From: Acidiphilium sp.
Lineage (GTDB): Bacteria; Pseudomonadota; Alphaproteobacteria; Acetobacterales; Acetobacteraceae
Assembly (NCBI GenBank): GCA_028688905.1
Contig: JAQTXH010000002.1
Coordinates: forward strand, 331,061-395,060
Direction: 5' to 3'
Length of the DNA: 64,000 bases
Shown here: in pieces, positions 54,939-64,000 of the stretch
How the letters are laid out: every line of letters begins with the position of its first letter
Numbering within the stretch: position 1 is the stretch's first letter
Notes under the pieces: generated by a model
The model's database searches: none
What the model was told of the DNA's origin: nothing
Seen by the model: only the letters and a program-made list of their open reading frames with translations
Program-made: the position numbers and the translations under genes

Positions 54939-57620
54939 ATGCATCCCGATCGCGCCAAGGGCGCCACTCCCGCCATGGCGCAATGGTTTAAGGCCAAGGC
55001 CGAATACCCCGACGCCCTGATCTTTTTCCGGATGGGGGATTTTTACGAATTGTTCTTCGACGACGCCGAGGCAGCTTCATCGGCGCTCGATATTGCCCTG
55101 ACCGCGCGGGGACTGCATCGGGGTGAGCCGATCCGTATGTGTGGCGTTCCCGCCTCGCAACGCGACGTGTATCTGGGCCGCCTGGTTAAGCGGGGCTTTC
55201 GGGTGGCGATTGTCGAACAAATCGAAGCGCCGGAGGCAGCGCGCGCCCGGGCCAACCCCGCGTCTGCGGGCAAAACATCCGGTGGCAAGGCGTTGATCGA
55301 GCGGGCGGTGGTCCGGTTCATCACGCCGGGAACCATTACCGAGGAAGCCCTGCTCGAAGCCGGGCGGTCGAACCTGCTGCTGTCGCTGGTGGCGGAGGGT
55401 CAGTGGATCGGCGCGGCCTGGCTCGATGTTTCGACCTCCACGTTCGACACCTGTCTGATCGCCGCCGCCGACTTGCCCGCTTTGCTTGGCCGCCTCGATC
55501 CGGCGGAAATTTTGACGTCGGACCTGGCGGCGCTGGGGAGTTTGGCGTCGCGTCAGGCCGTGGCAGAGAATCCGCCATCGTCCGGCTCCGCGCGTCGTCA
55601 TCTTGCCCAGGTGTACGGGGTCGCTTCACTCGATGCCTTCGGAACCTTCAGCGATGCCGAGGCAGCGGCGGCTTCGGCGGCGCTGCGCTATGTCGAACGC
55701 AGCCAGGGAGGCACCCTGCCGCGCATCGGCCATCCGGTTCGCCAGGGCGAGGCCGGGCTGCTTGCGATGGACGCGGCGACCCGCGCCAGCCTCGATCTGC
55801 TTCGCACCCGGGAGGGCGGCGAAGCGGGTAGCCTGTTCGCCGCCATCAAACGCACCGTGAGTGCCGCCGGCGCGCGGCATCTGGCCCAATGGATCGCGGC
55901 ACCGCTCAATGCGATCGAGCCATTGCGCGCGCGTCAATCCAGCTGGCAAAGCCTGCTGATCGCCCCCGACTGCTTGCCTGGCATGCGGGCGGCATTACGC
56001 GGGGCACCCGATCTGGCGCGCGCCCTGGCACGGCTCAGCCTCGCTGCCCGCAAATCCGGTCGTCTGGCCCCGCGCGATCTGGCCCAGGTGCGCGATGCCA
56101 TGCTGGCCGCCGCATCCTTGCGCGCGGCTCTGCCATTGGCCAGCACGGACCCCACGCATCCGCTCGCGGCCGATGCCGCCGCCCTCGATCCGTCGCCCGA
56201 TCTGGCGCAACTGCTGCAACGCGCCCTGGTCGAAACCCCACCCCAGCGGGTCGGCGAGGCCCCTGCGATCGGGTCGGGTTTCGATGGTGAACTCGATGGC
56301 GAACGACGGTTGCGCGACGATACCAGGCAGGTGATCGCCGCCCTGCAAACCGAACTGGCCGTGCGCTATGGCGTCGCCAGCCTGAAAGTGCGGCATCACC
56401 ACCAGCTTGGTTACGTGCTCGAAGCGCCGGCCACCGCGGTCGAGTCTCTGCGGGCGTTTCCCGAACTGGTGCTGCGCCAGGGGCTGGCCTCGGCGGCACG
56501 GTTTACGCAGCCGGAACTGTCCGATCTCGACCGCAGGATCGCGGAAGCGCATGACCGTGCCGCCGCACGCGAAATCGTGGTGCTCGACCATCTGCTGCAC
56601 CGGATTATGGATCATGAGGACGCGCTTGCCTCCTGTGCCGATGCACTGGCCCGGCTCGATGCGCTGCAATCGGCGGCGAGCCTGGCGGCATCGGGCCGCT
56701 GGTCGGTGCCGCATCTCACGACCGCAAACGAGTTCACGATCGAGGCGGGACGGCACCCGGTGGTCGAAGCGGCACTGCCGCCAGGGGTTCCCTACATTGC
56801 CAACGATGCCGATCTTTCGCCTGAGCGGCGGCTGATGCTGCTGACCGGACCGAACATGGCCGGTAAATCGACCTATCTGCGCCAGAACGCTTTGATCATC
56901 ATCCTCGCCCAGGCCGGCCTGCCGGTTCCGGCGGATGCGGCGCGGATTGGTCTGGTCGATCGCTTGTTTTCGCGCGTGGGTGCCGCGGACGATCTGGCCG
57001 CAGGGCGCTCGACCTTCATGGTCGAAATGATTGAAACCGCCGCCATCCTGCACCAGGCCGGCCCACGCAGCTTTGTCATCATTGACGAGATCGGTCGGGG
57101 TACCGGTACCCGCGACGGGTTGGCGATCGCCCAGGCGGTGCTGGAGGCGCTCCATGGCTCGATCCGCTGCCGAACCATTTTCGCGACACATTTTCATGAT
57201 CTGGTGCAACTGGGCGCGGCGTTGCCACGGTTGCGCCCCTGCACGATGCGGGTGAAATCATGGCGTGGCGAGGTGGTTTTTTTGCACGAGGTGATCGACG
57301 GTGCAGCGGAACGGAGCTGGGGTGTCCATGTCGCCAAACTCGCCGGCGTGCCGGACAGCGTGGTCCGTCGCGCCGATGGTCTGCTCCGTGCCGCCGAACG
57401 AATGCACGGTCAGCAGCAGGCTTTGCCGCTGTTCGCGGGGTTGGACCCGGTACCGGCGGCCCCAGCCGATGACAGGGCCGATGACAGGGGAGCATGGCAC
57501 GATGCTCTGACCCAGGCGGCACCCGATCAATTATCACCACGTCAGGCGCTTGAACTCATTTATGCATGGCGGCGAAAGTTTCTTGGCGATGGCCAACAAG
57601 GCGCGGTAGAAGAAGAATAA
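54939..57620 (+). CDS. mutS: DNA mismatch repair protein MutS
   Basis: MutS recognises mispaired bases and recruits MutL. The 893-residue protein shows the mismatch-binding FFRMGDFYELFFDDA (about residue 29, Phe-x-Glu), GVPASQRDVYLGRLVKRGFRVAIVEQIE (described), core domains, Walker A TGPNMAGKSTYLRQNA (about residue 640), and DEIGRGTGTRDGLA. The C-terminal helix-turn-helix region ends the protein. Standard length. glnD follows directly. Confidence 0.97.
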   Translation: MHPDRAKGATPAMAQWFKAKAEYPDALIFFRMGDFYELFFDDAEAASSALDIALTARGLHRGEPIRMCGVPASQRDVYLGRLVKRGFRVAIVEQIEAPEAARARANPASAGKTSGGKALIERAVVRFITPGTITEEALLEAGRSNLLLSLVAEGQWIGAAWLDVSTSTFDTCLIAAADLPALLGRLDPAEILTSDLAALGSLASRQAVAENPPSSGSARRHLAQVYGVASLDAFGTFSDAEAAAASAALRYVERSQGGTLPRIGHPVRQGEAGLLAMDAATRASLDLLRTREGGEAGSLFAAIKRTVSAAGARHLAQWIAAPLNAIEPLRARQSSWQSLLIAPDCLPGMRAALRGAPDLARALARLSLAARKSGRLAPRDLAQVRDAMLAAASLRAALPLASTDPTHPLAADAAALDPSPDLAQLLQRALVETPPQRVGEAPAIGSGFDGELDGERRLRDDTRQVIAALQTELAVRYGVASLKVRHHHQLGYVLEAPATAVESLRAFPELVLRQGLASAARFTQPELSDLDRRIAEAHDRAAAREIVVLDHLLHRIMDHEDALASCADALARLDALQSAASLAASGRWSVPHLTTANEFTIEAGRHPVVEAALPPGVPYIANDADLSPERRLMLLTGPNMAGKSTYLRQNALIIILAQAGLPVPADAARIGLVDRLFSRVGAADDLAAGRSTFMVEMIETAAILHQAGPRSFVIIDEIGRGTGTRDGLAIAQAVLEALHGSIRCRTIFATHFHDLVQLGAALPRLRPCTMRVKSWRGEVVFLHEVIDGAAERSWGVHVAKLAGVPDSVVRRADGLLRAAERMHGQQQALPLFAGLDPVPAAPADDRADDRGAWHDALTQAAPDQLSPRQALELIYAWRRKFLGDGQQGAVEEE

Positions 57621-57621
57621 T

Positions 57622-60450
57622 ATGTCCGAACTCATCAATCAGCCGCGTTTCACCTCCGGCGGCCTGCCCCATTCCCAGACAGGTATGTCGGCCCGTGACG
57701 ATGCCACATCCGACCGTCCCAACATTGGCGCTGCTCTGGCCGCGCTCATCCCAAAGGATGCCCTGCCGACGCGGGATGATGCTCTCGGACTGTTCCGCCG
57801 CCAGCTTGGCCGGTTGCAGACCCACGTGCAGTCGCGCTTCGAGCACGGCGACCTCGGCGGCCTTGCCGCCTCGCGGCTACTCTCCGGGTTGATCGATGAA
57901 TTTATTTCCGCCCTGATTGTTTATGCCCTGGAACTCCTGCCGATCGAGCCGGATGACCGCCTCGCCATTGCCGCGACCGGCGGCTATGGCCGCGCGACAC
58001 TCGCCCCGTTCAGCGATATCGATCTGCTGTTCCTGACCGGCCAGGAGCCGTCGGCTCGGGTCGAACGGGTGGTTGAGTTCATCCTTTATTTTCTGTGGGA
58101 TCTGGGTCTGAAAGTCGGCCACGCCACCCGCTCGACCGCCGATTGCCTGACCGAGGCACAGGGCGACATCACCATCCGCACATCGCTGCTCGATGCCCGC
58201 TGTATCGCCGGCGACCGCGCGTTGTTCGCGCACTTCCAAATTGAATTCCGCGCCGATTGTGCCGCCGAAAGTCCTGCCGAGTATATCGCGGCGAAACAGG
58301 AAGAGCGCGCCGCGCGCCACAAGCGCTTTGGCGACACGCCGTTCATGGTCGAGCCGAATATCAAGGAAGGCAAGGGCGGGCTGCGCGACCTGCAAACCCT
58401 GTACTGGGTCGCGCGCTATGTTTTCGGTACCTTCGCGATGACCGAACTGGTGGGTGCCTCGGCCCCCGGCGGTGGCATTCTGAGCCAGACCGAAGCCCGG
58501 GCCTGCAAACGGGCGTGGGATTATTTATGGACGGTGCGGTTTCATCTGCACTATGTCGCCGGTCGCGCCGAGGAACGCCTCACTTTCGATCTGCAACCGG
58601 TGATCGGCGCGCGGATGGGATACACCCGCCATGGCCGCCAGGACGGCGTCGAGCGGTTCATGCGCCATTATTTTCTGGTCGTGCGGGAGGTGGCGCGCGT
58701 CACCGGCGTGCTGGAACCGGCGGTGATCCGGGCCGCGCTCGGTCCGCCGGCCATCGCCGCCTCGACCGATGCCGAGCTTGCCGATGCGGGCTTTGTTTTG
58801 GCCGACGGGAAGATTCTGTTCGCCCCTGGCCGCGAACCGATGGCCGAACCGCTGCAATTGTTCCGCATTCTGCGTTTTGCCCGTGATCGGGCACTCACCC
58901 TGCATCCGCTCGCGCTACGTGCCATGATCCGCGGGGCGCGTCGTACTGCCGAATTGCGCAACGACCCCGCCGCCGGAGCGCTGTTTCTTGACCTCTTTTG
59001 CGGTGGGGCCGAACCCACCGCCGATGGTGCCACCTGGCTCACCATTTTGAATGAAACCGGCGCACTCGGGCGCTACCTGCCCGATTGGCGGCGCATCGTC
59101 GGGCAGATGCAATTCGATTCCTACCATGTTTTCACCGTGGATGTGCATACGATCCACGCGATCAGCGTGCTGAACGCCATCGAACGCGGCGACCTGTCCG
59201 ACATTCTGCCGGTGGCAAGTGGTATTGCGCAGCATTTGCAATCCCGCCGTGCGCTGTATGTCGCGCTGCTGCTGCATGACATCGCGAAGGGCAGGGGAGG
59301 CGATCATTCGGAAATCGGTGCCGAACTCGCCCTGTCCATCGGACCTGCACTGGGCCTCGATCCCGAGGAAACCGAAATGGTCTCCTGGCTGGTGCTGCAT
59401 CATCTGTTGCTCAGCCAGACAGCGTTTTCCCGCGATATCGACGATCCCAAAACGATTCTGGACATCGCTGATGTCATCCAGTCGCCCGAGCGATTGCGGC
59501 TGCTGCTGATCCTGACGGTGTCCGATATCCGGGCCGTATCGCCCAAGGTGTGGAACGGCTGGAAAGCGACGCTGCTGCGCGAAATTTACGCGCGCGTTGC
59601 CGAAGTGCTCGAAGGGGGACTCGCGACCACCGAGCGCGACGTACGGGTCGCGCGGGTCAAACAAATGGTCGGCGAGTTGCTGGCGGACTGGCGTGAGGCC
59701 GAGCGCGATGAGTTTCTGGCCATGGGTTATCCGGGCTACTGGCTCGGTTTCGATCCCGAAAGCATCGCGCGTCATGGCCGGCTGATCCGCGATGCTCAAC
59801 TGCGCAAAATGCCGTTGCTGGTTGCCGCCGAACCGTTGCCGGCCCGGGCGGTGACCGAGGTGGTGGTTTATACCGCCGATCACGCCGGGCTGTTCAGCCG
59901 GATCGCCGGTGCTTTGGCGGTCGCCGGTGCCACGATCGTCGATGCCCGCATCCACACCTTGACCGACGGCATGGCACTCGACACTTTCTGGATTCAAGAT
60001 GCCGGCGGCGGCCCGCTGGACGCACCGCATCGCCTGGCCCGGGTTTCGGCGTTGATCGAACAAGTGCTGTCCGGCCGGTTGCGGTTGTCCGCCGAAATTC
60101 AAAAGGCGGGCCGCAGCATGGTGGGGGGGCGCATGCGCGCGATCCATGTACCGCCGCGCGTTGTGGTCGATAACAGCGCGTCGAACCGCCATACGGTGAT
60201 CGAGGTCAATGGTCGCGATCGCCCGGGTCTGCTGCACGACGTTACGGCGGCGATCAGCGAACAGGGATTGCAAATCGCCTCGGCCCATATCACCACCTAT
60301 GGGGTGCGGGCGGTGGACGTGTTCTATGTAAAAGACGTGTTCGGCCTCAAGGTCGAGAACGAGCGTAAACTCGCGCAGTTGCGCGGTGCCCTGATCGCGG
60401 CTCTTGCGGACCTGCCGGAAGAGGTCGCCCGGGACCGCGCGCCGGCCTGA
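57622..60450 (+). CDS. glnD: PII uridylyltransferase / UMP-removing enzyme
   Basis: GlnD adds and removes UMP on PII proteins in response to glutamine. The 942-residue protein has the nucleotidyltransferase motif ATGGYGRATLAPFSDIDLLFL (about residue 117, described), an HD domain with LLLHDIAKGRGGDHSEIG (about residue 555), and two C-terminal ACT domains (VYTADHAGLFSRIAGAL and EVNGRDRPGLLHDVTAA). It begins one base after the mutS stop. Full length. Confidence 0.96.
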   Translation: MSELINQPRFTSGGLPHSQTGMSARDDATSDRPNIGAALAALIPKDALPTRDDALGLFRRQLGRLQTHVQSRFEHGDLGGLAASRLLSGLIDEFISALIVYALELLPIEPDDRLAIAATGGYGRATLAPFSDIDLLFLTGQEPSARVERVVEFILYFLWDLGLKVGHATRSTADCLTEAQGDITIRTSLLDARCIAGDRALFAHFQIEFRADCAAESPAEYIAAKQEERAARHKRFGDTPFMVEPNIKEGKGGLRDLQTLYWVARYVFGTFAMTELVGASAPGGGILSQTEARACKRAWDYLWTVRFHLHYVAGRAEERLTFDLQPVIGARMGYTRHGRQDGVERFMRHYFLVVREVARVTGVLEPAVIRAALGPPAIAASTDAELADAGFVLADGKILFAPGREPMAEPLQLFRILRFARDRALTLHPLALRAMIRGARRTAELRNDPAAGALFLDLFCGGAEPTADGATWLTILNETGALGRYLPDWRRIVGQMQFDSYHVFTVDVHTIHAISVLNAIERGDLSDILPVASGIAQHLQSRRALYVALLLHDIAKGRGGDHSEIGAELALSIGPALGLDPEETEMVSWLVLHHLLLSQTAFSRDIDDPKTILDIADVIQSPERLRLLLILTVSDIRAVSPKVWNGWKATLLREIYARVAEVLEGGLATTERDVRVARVKQMVGELLADWREAERDEFLAMGYPGYWLGFDPESIARHGRLIRDAQLRKMPLLVAAEPLPARAVTEVVVYTADHAGLFSRIAGALAVAGATIVDARIHTLTDGMALDTFWIQDAGGGPLDAPHRLARVSALIEQVLSGRLRLSAEIQKAGRSMVGGRMRAIHVPPRVVVDNSASNRHTVIEVNGRDRPGLLHDVTAAISEQGLQIASAHITTYGVRAVDVFYVKDVFGLKVENERKLAQLRGALIAALADLPEEVARDRAPA

Positions 60451-60566
60451 ATGCCATATGGAACTGCATGGCGGATGGCGGTACCCGTCCGCCGTCGCTT
60501 GTAGGGGACGCCGATCCGCGCTAGGTGCGCCCGCAATCTGTCGTGCGCGACGTGGGTGCGTGCGGG

Positions 60567-60596
60567 ATCGAGGTTTCTGTTATCGAGGTTTCTGTT
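60567..60596. repeat. Perfect 15-bp tandem duplication
   Basis: ATCGAGGTTTCTGTT occurs twice head to tail (60567-60581 and 60582-60596), three bases before the tRNA. Possible target-site duplication, slippage product, or promoter duplication. Confidence 0.85.
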
Positions 60597-60599
60597 CGG

Positions 60600-60681
<82 letters not shown>

Positions 60682-60746
60682 TGGTTTTGGCCGCACAGTG
60701 ATGCGCGGTGATAATATAATGGCGTAACGTAAGGATTTTGTTGGAC

Positions 60747-62069
60747 ATGCAGGTTACCGAAACCCTGACCGAGGGGCTGAAGCGCGGCTTCACCGTGGTC
60801 GTGCCGAGCAGCGATCTCAGCGAAAAGCGCGAGAAGCGCCTCGCCGAATTGTCAAAGACGATGCAGATGCCGGGTTTTCGTCCGGGCAAGGTGCCGTTGT
60901 CGATGGTGCGCAAGCGCTACGGCGAGGCTGTGGCAGCCGAAGTGCTCGAAGCCTCGGTGAATGACGCGACCGATCAAATGCTTACGGAGCGCAGCTTGCG
61001 CCCGGCGGTTTCACCGAAGGTCGAGGTGGTCAACCCCGGCACCGAGGCCGATCTTGAGTTCACGGTCGAGATGGAAATCCTGCCTGAGGTGAGCGTGCCC
61101 GATCTGAAGGCGCTGAGCCTGACAAGGCTGACGTCTCCGGTAACCGACGCCGAGGTCGACGACGCCATGGCGAAATTCGCCGAACAGCGCGCCACGACGG
61201 AAACGATCGAGGAGTCCCGCCCGGCGGTGACGGGCGATATTCTGTCGGTTGATTTTCTGGGTAAGCTTGACGGAGTGCCGTTCGAGGGCGGTGCCGCCCA
61301 GGATGCCGATGTCGAAATCGGTGGATCGGGCTTCATTCCGGGCTTTGCCGAGCAGCTCGTGGGCATGAGCGTCGGCGAGGAGCGGGTGATTACCGTTACG
61401 TTTCCGGACGCGTATCATGCAGCCAATCTGGCCGGTAAGGACGCGACGTTCGATATCACCGCCAAAGCATTGAAACGTAAGGTGCCGGTGGTGCTGGACG
61501 ACGCATTTGCCGAGTCGAACGGGTTCGAAAATCTGGCGGAATTCCGAAAATTCTTCAAAGACCGTCTGGATCTGGCCCGCGCTGAAGCCAGCCGGATGAA
61601 GGTCAAACGTGCGCTGCTCGATAAATTGGCCGAACAGGCCGATTTCGCTGCCCCCGAAACGCTGGTCGAAGCCGAATTCGGGGAAATCTGGCGCCAGGTC
61701 GAGATTGAGCGGGCCGGCGGCCGGCTGGATGCTGACGACGCGGCCAAGGATGAAGAGACATTGCGTGCCGAATATCGGGCGATCGCCGATCGCCGGGTGC
61801 GCCTTGGTCTGCTTGTCGCCGAGATCGGTCGCGCCAGCAACGTGCAGGTCACCGAGCTGGATCTGCGCCGGGCGATGATCAACGAAATGCGGCAATTTCC
61901 CGGCCAGGAAAAAATGATCGTCGATTTCTACCAAAAAAATCCAAGGGCGATGGACCGGTTGCGCGGCCCGATTTTCGAGGACAAGGTCGTCGACTACGCC
62001 CTCGAACTCGCGACCGTGACCGATCAGAATGTCACCACCGAGGTGTTGTTCGCCGACGACGAGGATTGA
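60747..62069 (+). CDS. tig: Trigger factor
   Basis: Trigger factor is the ribosome-bound chaperone for nascent chains. The 440-residue protein starts at ATG 60747 (the family start MQVTETLTEGLKRGF). The ribosome-binding PGFRPGKVPLSMVRKRYG (about residue 42) and the PPIase domain with GDILSVDFLGKLDG, DVEIGGSGFIPGFAEQLVGM (about residue 190) are clear. Standard tig-clpP-clpX order follows. Confidence 0.96.
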   Translation: MQVTETLTEGLKRGFTVVVPSSDLSEKREKRLAELSKTMQMPGFRPGKVPLSMVRKRYGEAVAAEVLEASVNDATDQMLTERSLRPAVSPKVEVVNPGTEADLEFTVEMEILPEVSVPDLKALSLTRLTSPVTDAEVDDAMAKFAEQRATTETIEESRPAVTGDILSVDFLGKLDGVPFEGGAAQDADVEIGGSGFIPGFAEQLVGMSVGEERVITVTFPDAYHAANLAGKDATFDITAKALKRKVPVVLDDAFAESNGFENLAEFRKFFKDRLDLARAEASRMKVKRALLDKLAEQADFAAPETLVEAEFGEIWRQVEIERAGGRLDADDAAKDEETLRAEYRAIADRRVRLGLLVAEIGRASNVQVTELDLRRAMINEMRQFPGQEKMIVDFYQKNPRAMDRLRGPIFEDKVVDYALELATVTDQNVTTEVLFADDED

Positions 62070-62225
62070 GGGACATCTTCGGGGGGGTAGACGTCTCAGC
62101 AATGTCGGCTAATCTAATTCCCCGGCGGTGACGGTTCTGGCCTCAGTGAGGTGGGAGCGTGCCGGCTGGAGCAGAAATTCACGCGGGGGCGGGTGAACCG
62201 GCCCGCGCTCAGGAGACAGACGCCA

Positions 62226-62888
62226 ATGGATCGCGATCCGACTGAATATTACATGAACAGCCTTGTTCCCATGGTCGTCGAACAGACCGCGCGGGGTGAG
62301 CGCTCCTACGATATTTTCTCGCGCTTGCTCAAGGAGCGCATCATTTTCCTGACCGGCGCGGTGTACGATCAGGTCGGTTCGCTGATCGCGGCCCAGCTTT
62401 TGTTCCTGGAGAGTGAAAACCCGTCGAAGGACATCGCTTTTTATATCAACAGCCCCGGCGGCGTGATTTCCGCCGGACTCGCGATTTATGACACGATGCA
62501 ATACATCAAGTCGCCAGTGTCCACCGTGTGCATCGGCCAGGCGGCCTCGATGGGCAGCCTGTTGCTGGCCGCCGGTGAGAAAGGCAAGCGTTTTGCCCTG
62601 CCGAACTCGCGGATCATGGTGCATCAGCCCTCCGGTGGTGCCCAGGGTCAGGCGGCGGATATCGAAATCCAGGCCCGCGAAATTCTTACGCTGCGCCGCC
62701 GACTGAATGACATTTACGTCACCCATACCGGCCAGACGCTTGAGGAAATCGAGGAGGCGCTGGAACGCGACCGGTTCATGTCAGCCGACGAAGCCAAGAT
62801 TTTCGGCTTGGTCGATGAGGTTATGGCCCATAAGCCGACCGGTCCCTCCGAATCGCCCGGTAATGCCGCGACGAAGCAGGCGGCTTGA
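62226..62888 (+). CDS. clpP: ATP-dependent Clp protease proteolytic subunit
   Basis: ClpP is the tetradecameric serine protease. The 220-residue protein starts at ATG 62226 and shows the catalytic Ser in [14 protein letters not shown] (about residue 110), the His in [16 protein letters not shown], and the Asp downstream; the helix [26 protein letters not shown] is typical. Works with ClpX, whose gene follows. Confidence 0.97.
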   Translation: MDRDPTEYYMNSLVPMVVEQTARGERSYDIFSRLLKERIIFLTGAVYDQVGSLIAAQLLFLESENPSKDIAFYINSPGGVISAGLAIYDTMQYIKSPVSTVCIGQAASMGSLLLAAGEKGKRFALPNSRIMVHQPSGGAQGQAADIEIQAREILTLRRRLNDIYVTHTGQTLEEIEEALERDRFMSADEAKIFGLVDEVMAHKPTGPSESPGNAATKQAA

Positions 62889-63015
62889 TCGCGCGGCCTT
62901 TTTGTGACGGTGCGGCGACAGAACCTCTCAGAATGCTTGTGTGTTCCGGGGTTGAGGGCTAGTCTCCCTCCTGTAATTGATGCGCCGCTATTTCTGGGGC
63001 GCGGCTGGAGCGCTG

Positions 63016-64000
63016 ATGAGCACTAAGTCCGGAGATTCGAAAAACACCTTGTATTGCTCGTTCTGCGGCAAATCGCAGCACGAAGTCATCAAACTGATCG
63101 CTGGCCCCACCGTATTCATCTGCAATGAATGCGTCGAACTTTGCATGGACATTATCCGCGAGGATAATCGGACCCACCTCGTCAAAGCGCGCGATGGCGT
63201 GCCAACTCCGCGCGAGATCTGCAAGGTTTTGGACGATTATGTGATCGGGCAGGATCAGGCCAAAAAAGTCCTGAGCGTCGCCGTTCACAACCACTACAAG
63301 CGCCTCGCGCACGCCCAGAAAAACAACGACATCGAGATTGCGAAGTCGAACATTCTGCTCGTTGGCCCCACCGGTTCGGGCAAGACCCTGCTGGCGCAGA
63401 CCTTGGCACGGATTCTCGATGTGCCGTTCACCATGGCCGATGCCACGACCCTGACCGAGGCTGGCTATGTTGGCGAAGATGTCGAGAACATCATCCTCAA
63501 ACTGCTGCAATCGGCCGATTACAATGTCGAGCGCGCCCAGCGCGGCATCGTCTATATCGACGAAGTCGACAAAATCAGCCGCAAATCCGACAATCCTTCG
63601 ATCACCCGGGATGTTTCCGGCGAAGGCGTGCAGCAAGCGTTGCTGAAAATCATGGAAGGGACCGTTGCTTCGGTACCACCGCAGGGCGGTCGCAAGCATC
63701 CGCAGCAGGAATTTCTTCAGGTCGACACCACCAATATCCTGTTCATTTGCGGGGGCGCGTTTTCGGGCCTGGAAAAAATCATCTCCCAACGCGGCAAGGG
63801 ATCGGGGATCGGATTCGGGGCCGATGTGCGTGACCCCAACGAACGGCGCACAGGTGCCATCCTGCGCGAGGTTGAGCCGGAGGATTTGCTGAAATTTGGG
63901 CTGATCCCCGAGTTCATCGGCCGTCTGCCGGTCGTCGCCACGTTGGAAGACCTTGATGAAGCCGCGCTGATCGAGATTTTGACCAAGCCCAAAAACGCGC
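63016..64000 (+). CDS. clpX: ATP-dependent Clp protease ATP-binding subunit ClpX, 3' truncated by window
   Basis: ClpX unfolds proteins and feeds ClpP. The first 328 residues are in the window. The N-terminal zinc finger (CSFCGKSQ ... CNECVELC), Walker [16 protein letters not shown] (about residue 118), pore-loop GYVGEDVEN, Walker [14 protein letters not shown], and [13 protein letters not shown] are visible. The gene continues past the right edge. Start at ATG 63016, 127 bases after clpP. Confidence 0.97.
   Translation, partial: MSTKSGDSKNTLYCSFCGKSQHEVIKLIAGPTVFICNECVELCMDIIREDNRTHLVKARDGVPTPREICKVLDDYVIGQDQAKKVLSVAVHNHYKRLAHAQKNNDIEIAKSNILLVGPTGSGKTLLAQTLARILDVPFTMADATTLTEAGYVGEDVENIILKLLQSADYNVERAQRGIVYIDEVDKISRKSDNPSITRDVSGEGVQQALLKIMEGTVASVPPQGGRKHPQQEFLQVDTTNILFICGGAFSGLEKIISQRGKGSGIGFGADVRDPNERRTGAILREVEPEDLLKFGLIPEFIGRLPVVATLEDLDEAALIEILTKPKNA

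Noticed and set aside
58915-60288. Long minus-strand open frame opposite glnD (457 codons)
   Set aside because: Antisense shadow of a full-length GlnD.

Overview
The window is one high-GC chromosome segment with dense, mostly co-directional operons, no phage genes, no intact insertion sequence and no CRISPR array. The gene set suggests an alphaproteobacterium. Clues are a red-type (form IC) RuBisCO with CbbX, a DUF1491 protein, a MarR/OmpR pair resembling PetP/PetR next to ilvE, and an NAD-dependent fds-type formate dehydrogenase. An acidophile or methylotroph-like member of the Acetobacteraceae (for example an Acidiphilium relative) fits, but no 16S gene is present, so this is inference.

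Layout. 1-2.2 kb: a MASE1-PAS signalling protein cut by the left edge and an alpha/beta hydrolase. 2.7-6.0 kb: a sulfur-transfer run, cysE - cysteine desulfurase - ferredoxin - mnmA. 6.3-8.8 kb: hfq, hflX and an IMPase-family phosphatase. 8.9-10.8 kb: mazG divergent from a lone msrP. 11.1-17.8 kb: a Calvin-cycle operon, fbp-prk-fba-cbbL-cbbS-cbbX-rpe. 17.8-22.3 kb: a DHA2 exporter, a cytosine-deaminase-like amidohydrolase, pdxH and fabI. 22.4-25.1 kb: an NMT1/THI5-type ABC importer. 25.2-34.1 kb: a LysR regulator followed by fdsG-fdsB-fdsA-fdhD-fdsD, then an OFA-family MFS antiporter and a 38-residue membrane peptide. 34.2-40.3 kb: folC, accD, a Q/P/G/Y-repeat protein, a C26 peptidase, a Bcr/CflA exporter, a DUF202 protein and ilvE. 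40.5-43.6 kb: MarR, response regulator, histidine kinase, GNAT. 43.8-49.3 kb: a GT4 glycosyltransferase, a SIMPL protein, a DEAD-box helicase and glutaryl-CoA dehydrogenase. 49.8-54.9 kb: a GGDEF-EAL protein with a compositionally foreign membrane domain, convergent with a YfhO-like protein. 54.9-64 kb: mutS, glnD, tRNA-Leu(TAG), tig, clpP and the start of clpX.

How it fits together. The formate dehydrogenase would give NADH and CO2, and the Calvin operon 11 kb away would fix CO2. With the OFA antiporter the window may encode much of a formate-dependent autotrophic or mixotrophic lifestyle. The sulfur run would feed cysteine sulfur to tRNA thiolation and Fe-S proteins, which the fds complex needs in number. 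Most remaining genes are housekeeping.

The less expected items are: the 38-residue peptide after the OFA antiporter; an imperfect palindromic repeat at two operon boundaries; a perfect-stem hairpin (one bulge) between cbbS and cbbX; an abrupt base-composition break inside the GGDEF-EAL gene; two pairs of convergent genes with overlapping 3' ends; and short tandem repeats before the helicase and the tRNA. No clearly novel multi-gene system was found.
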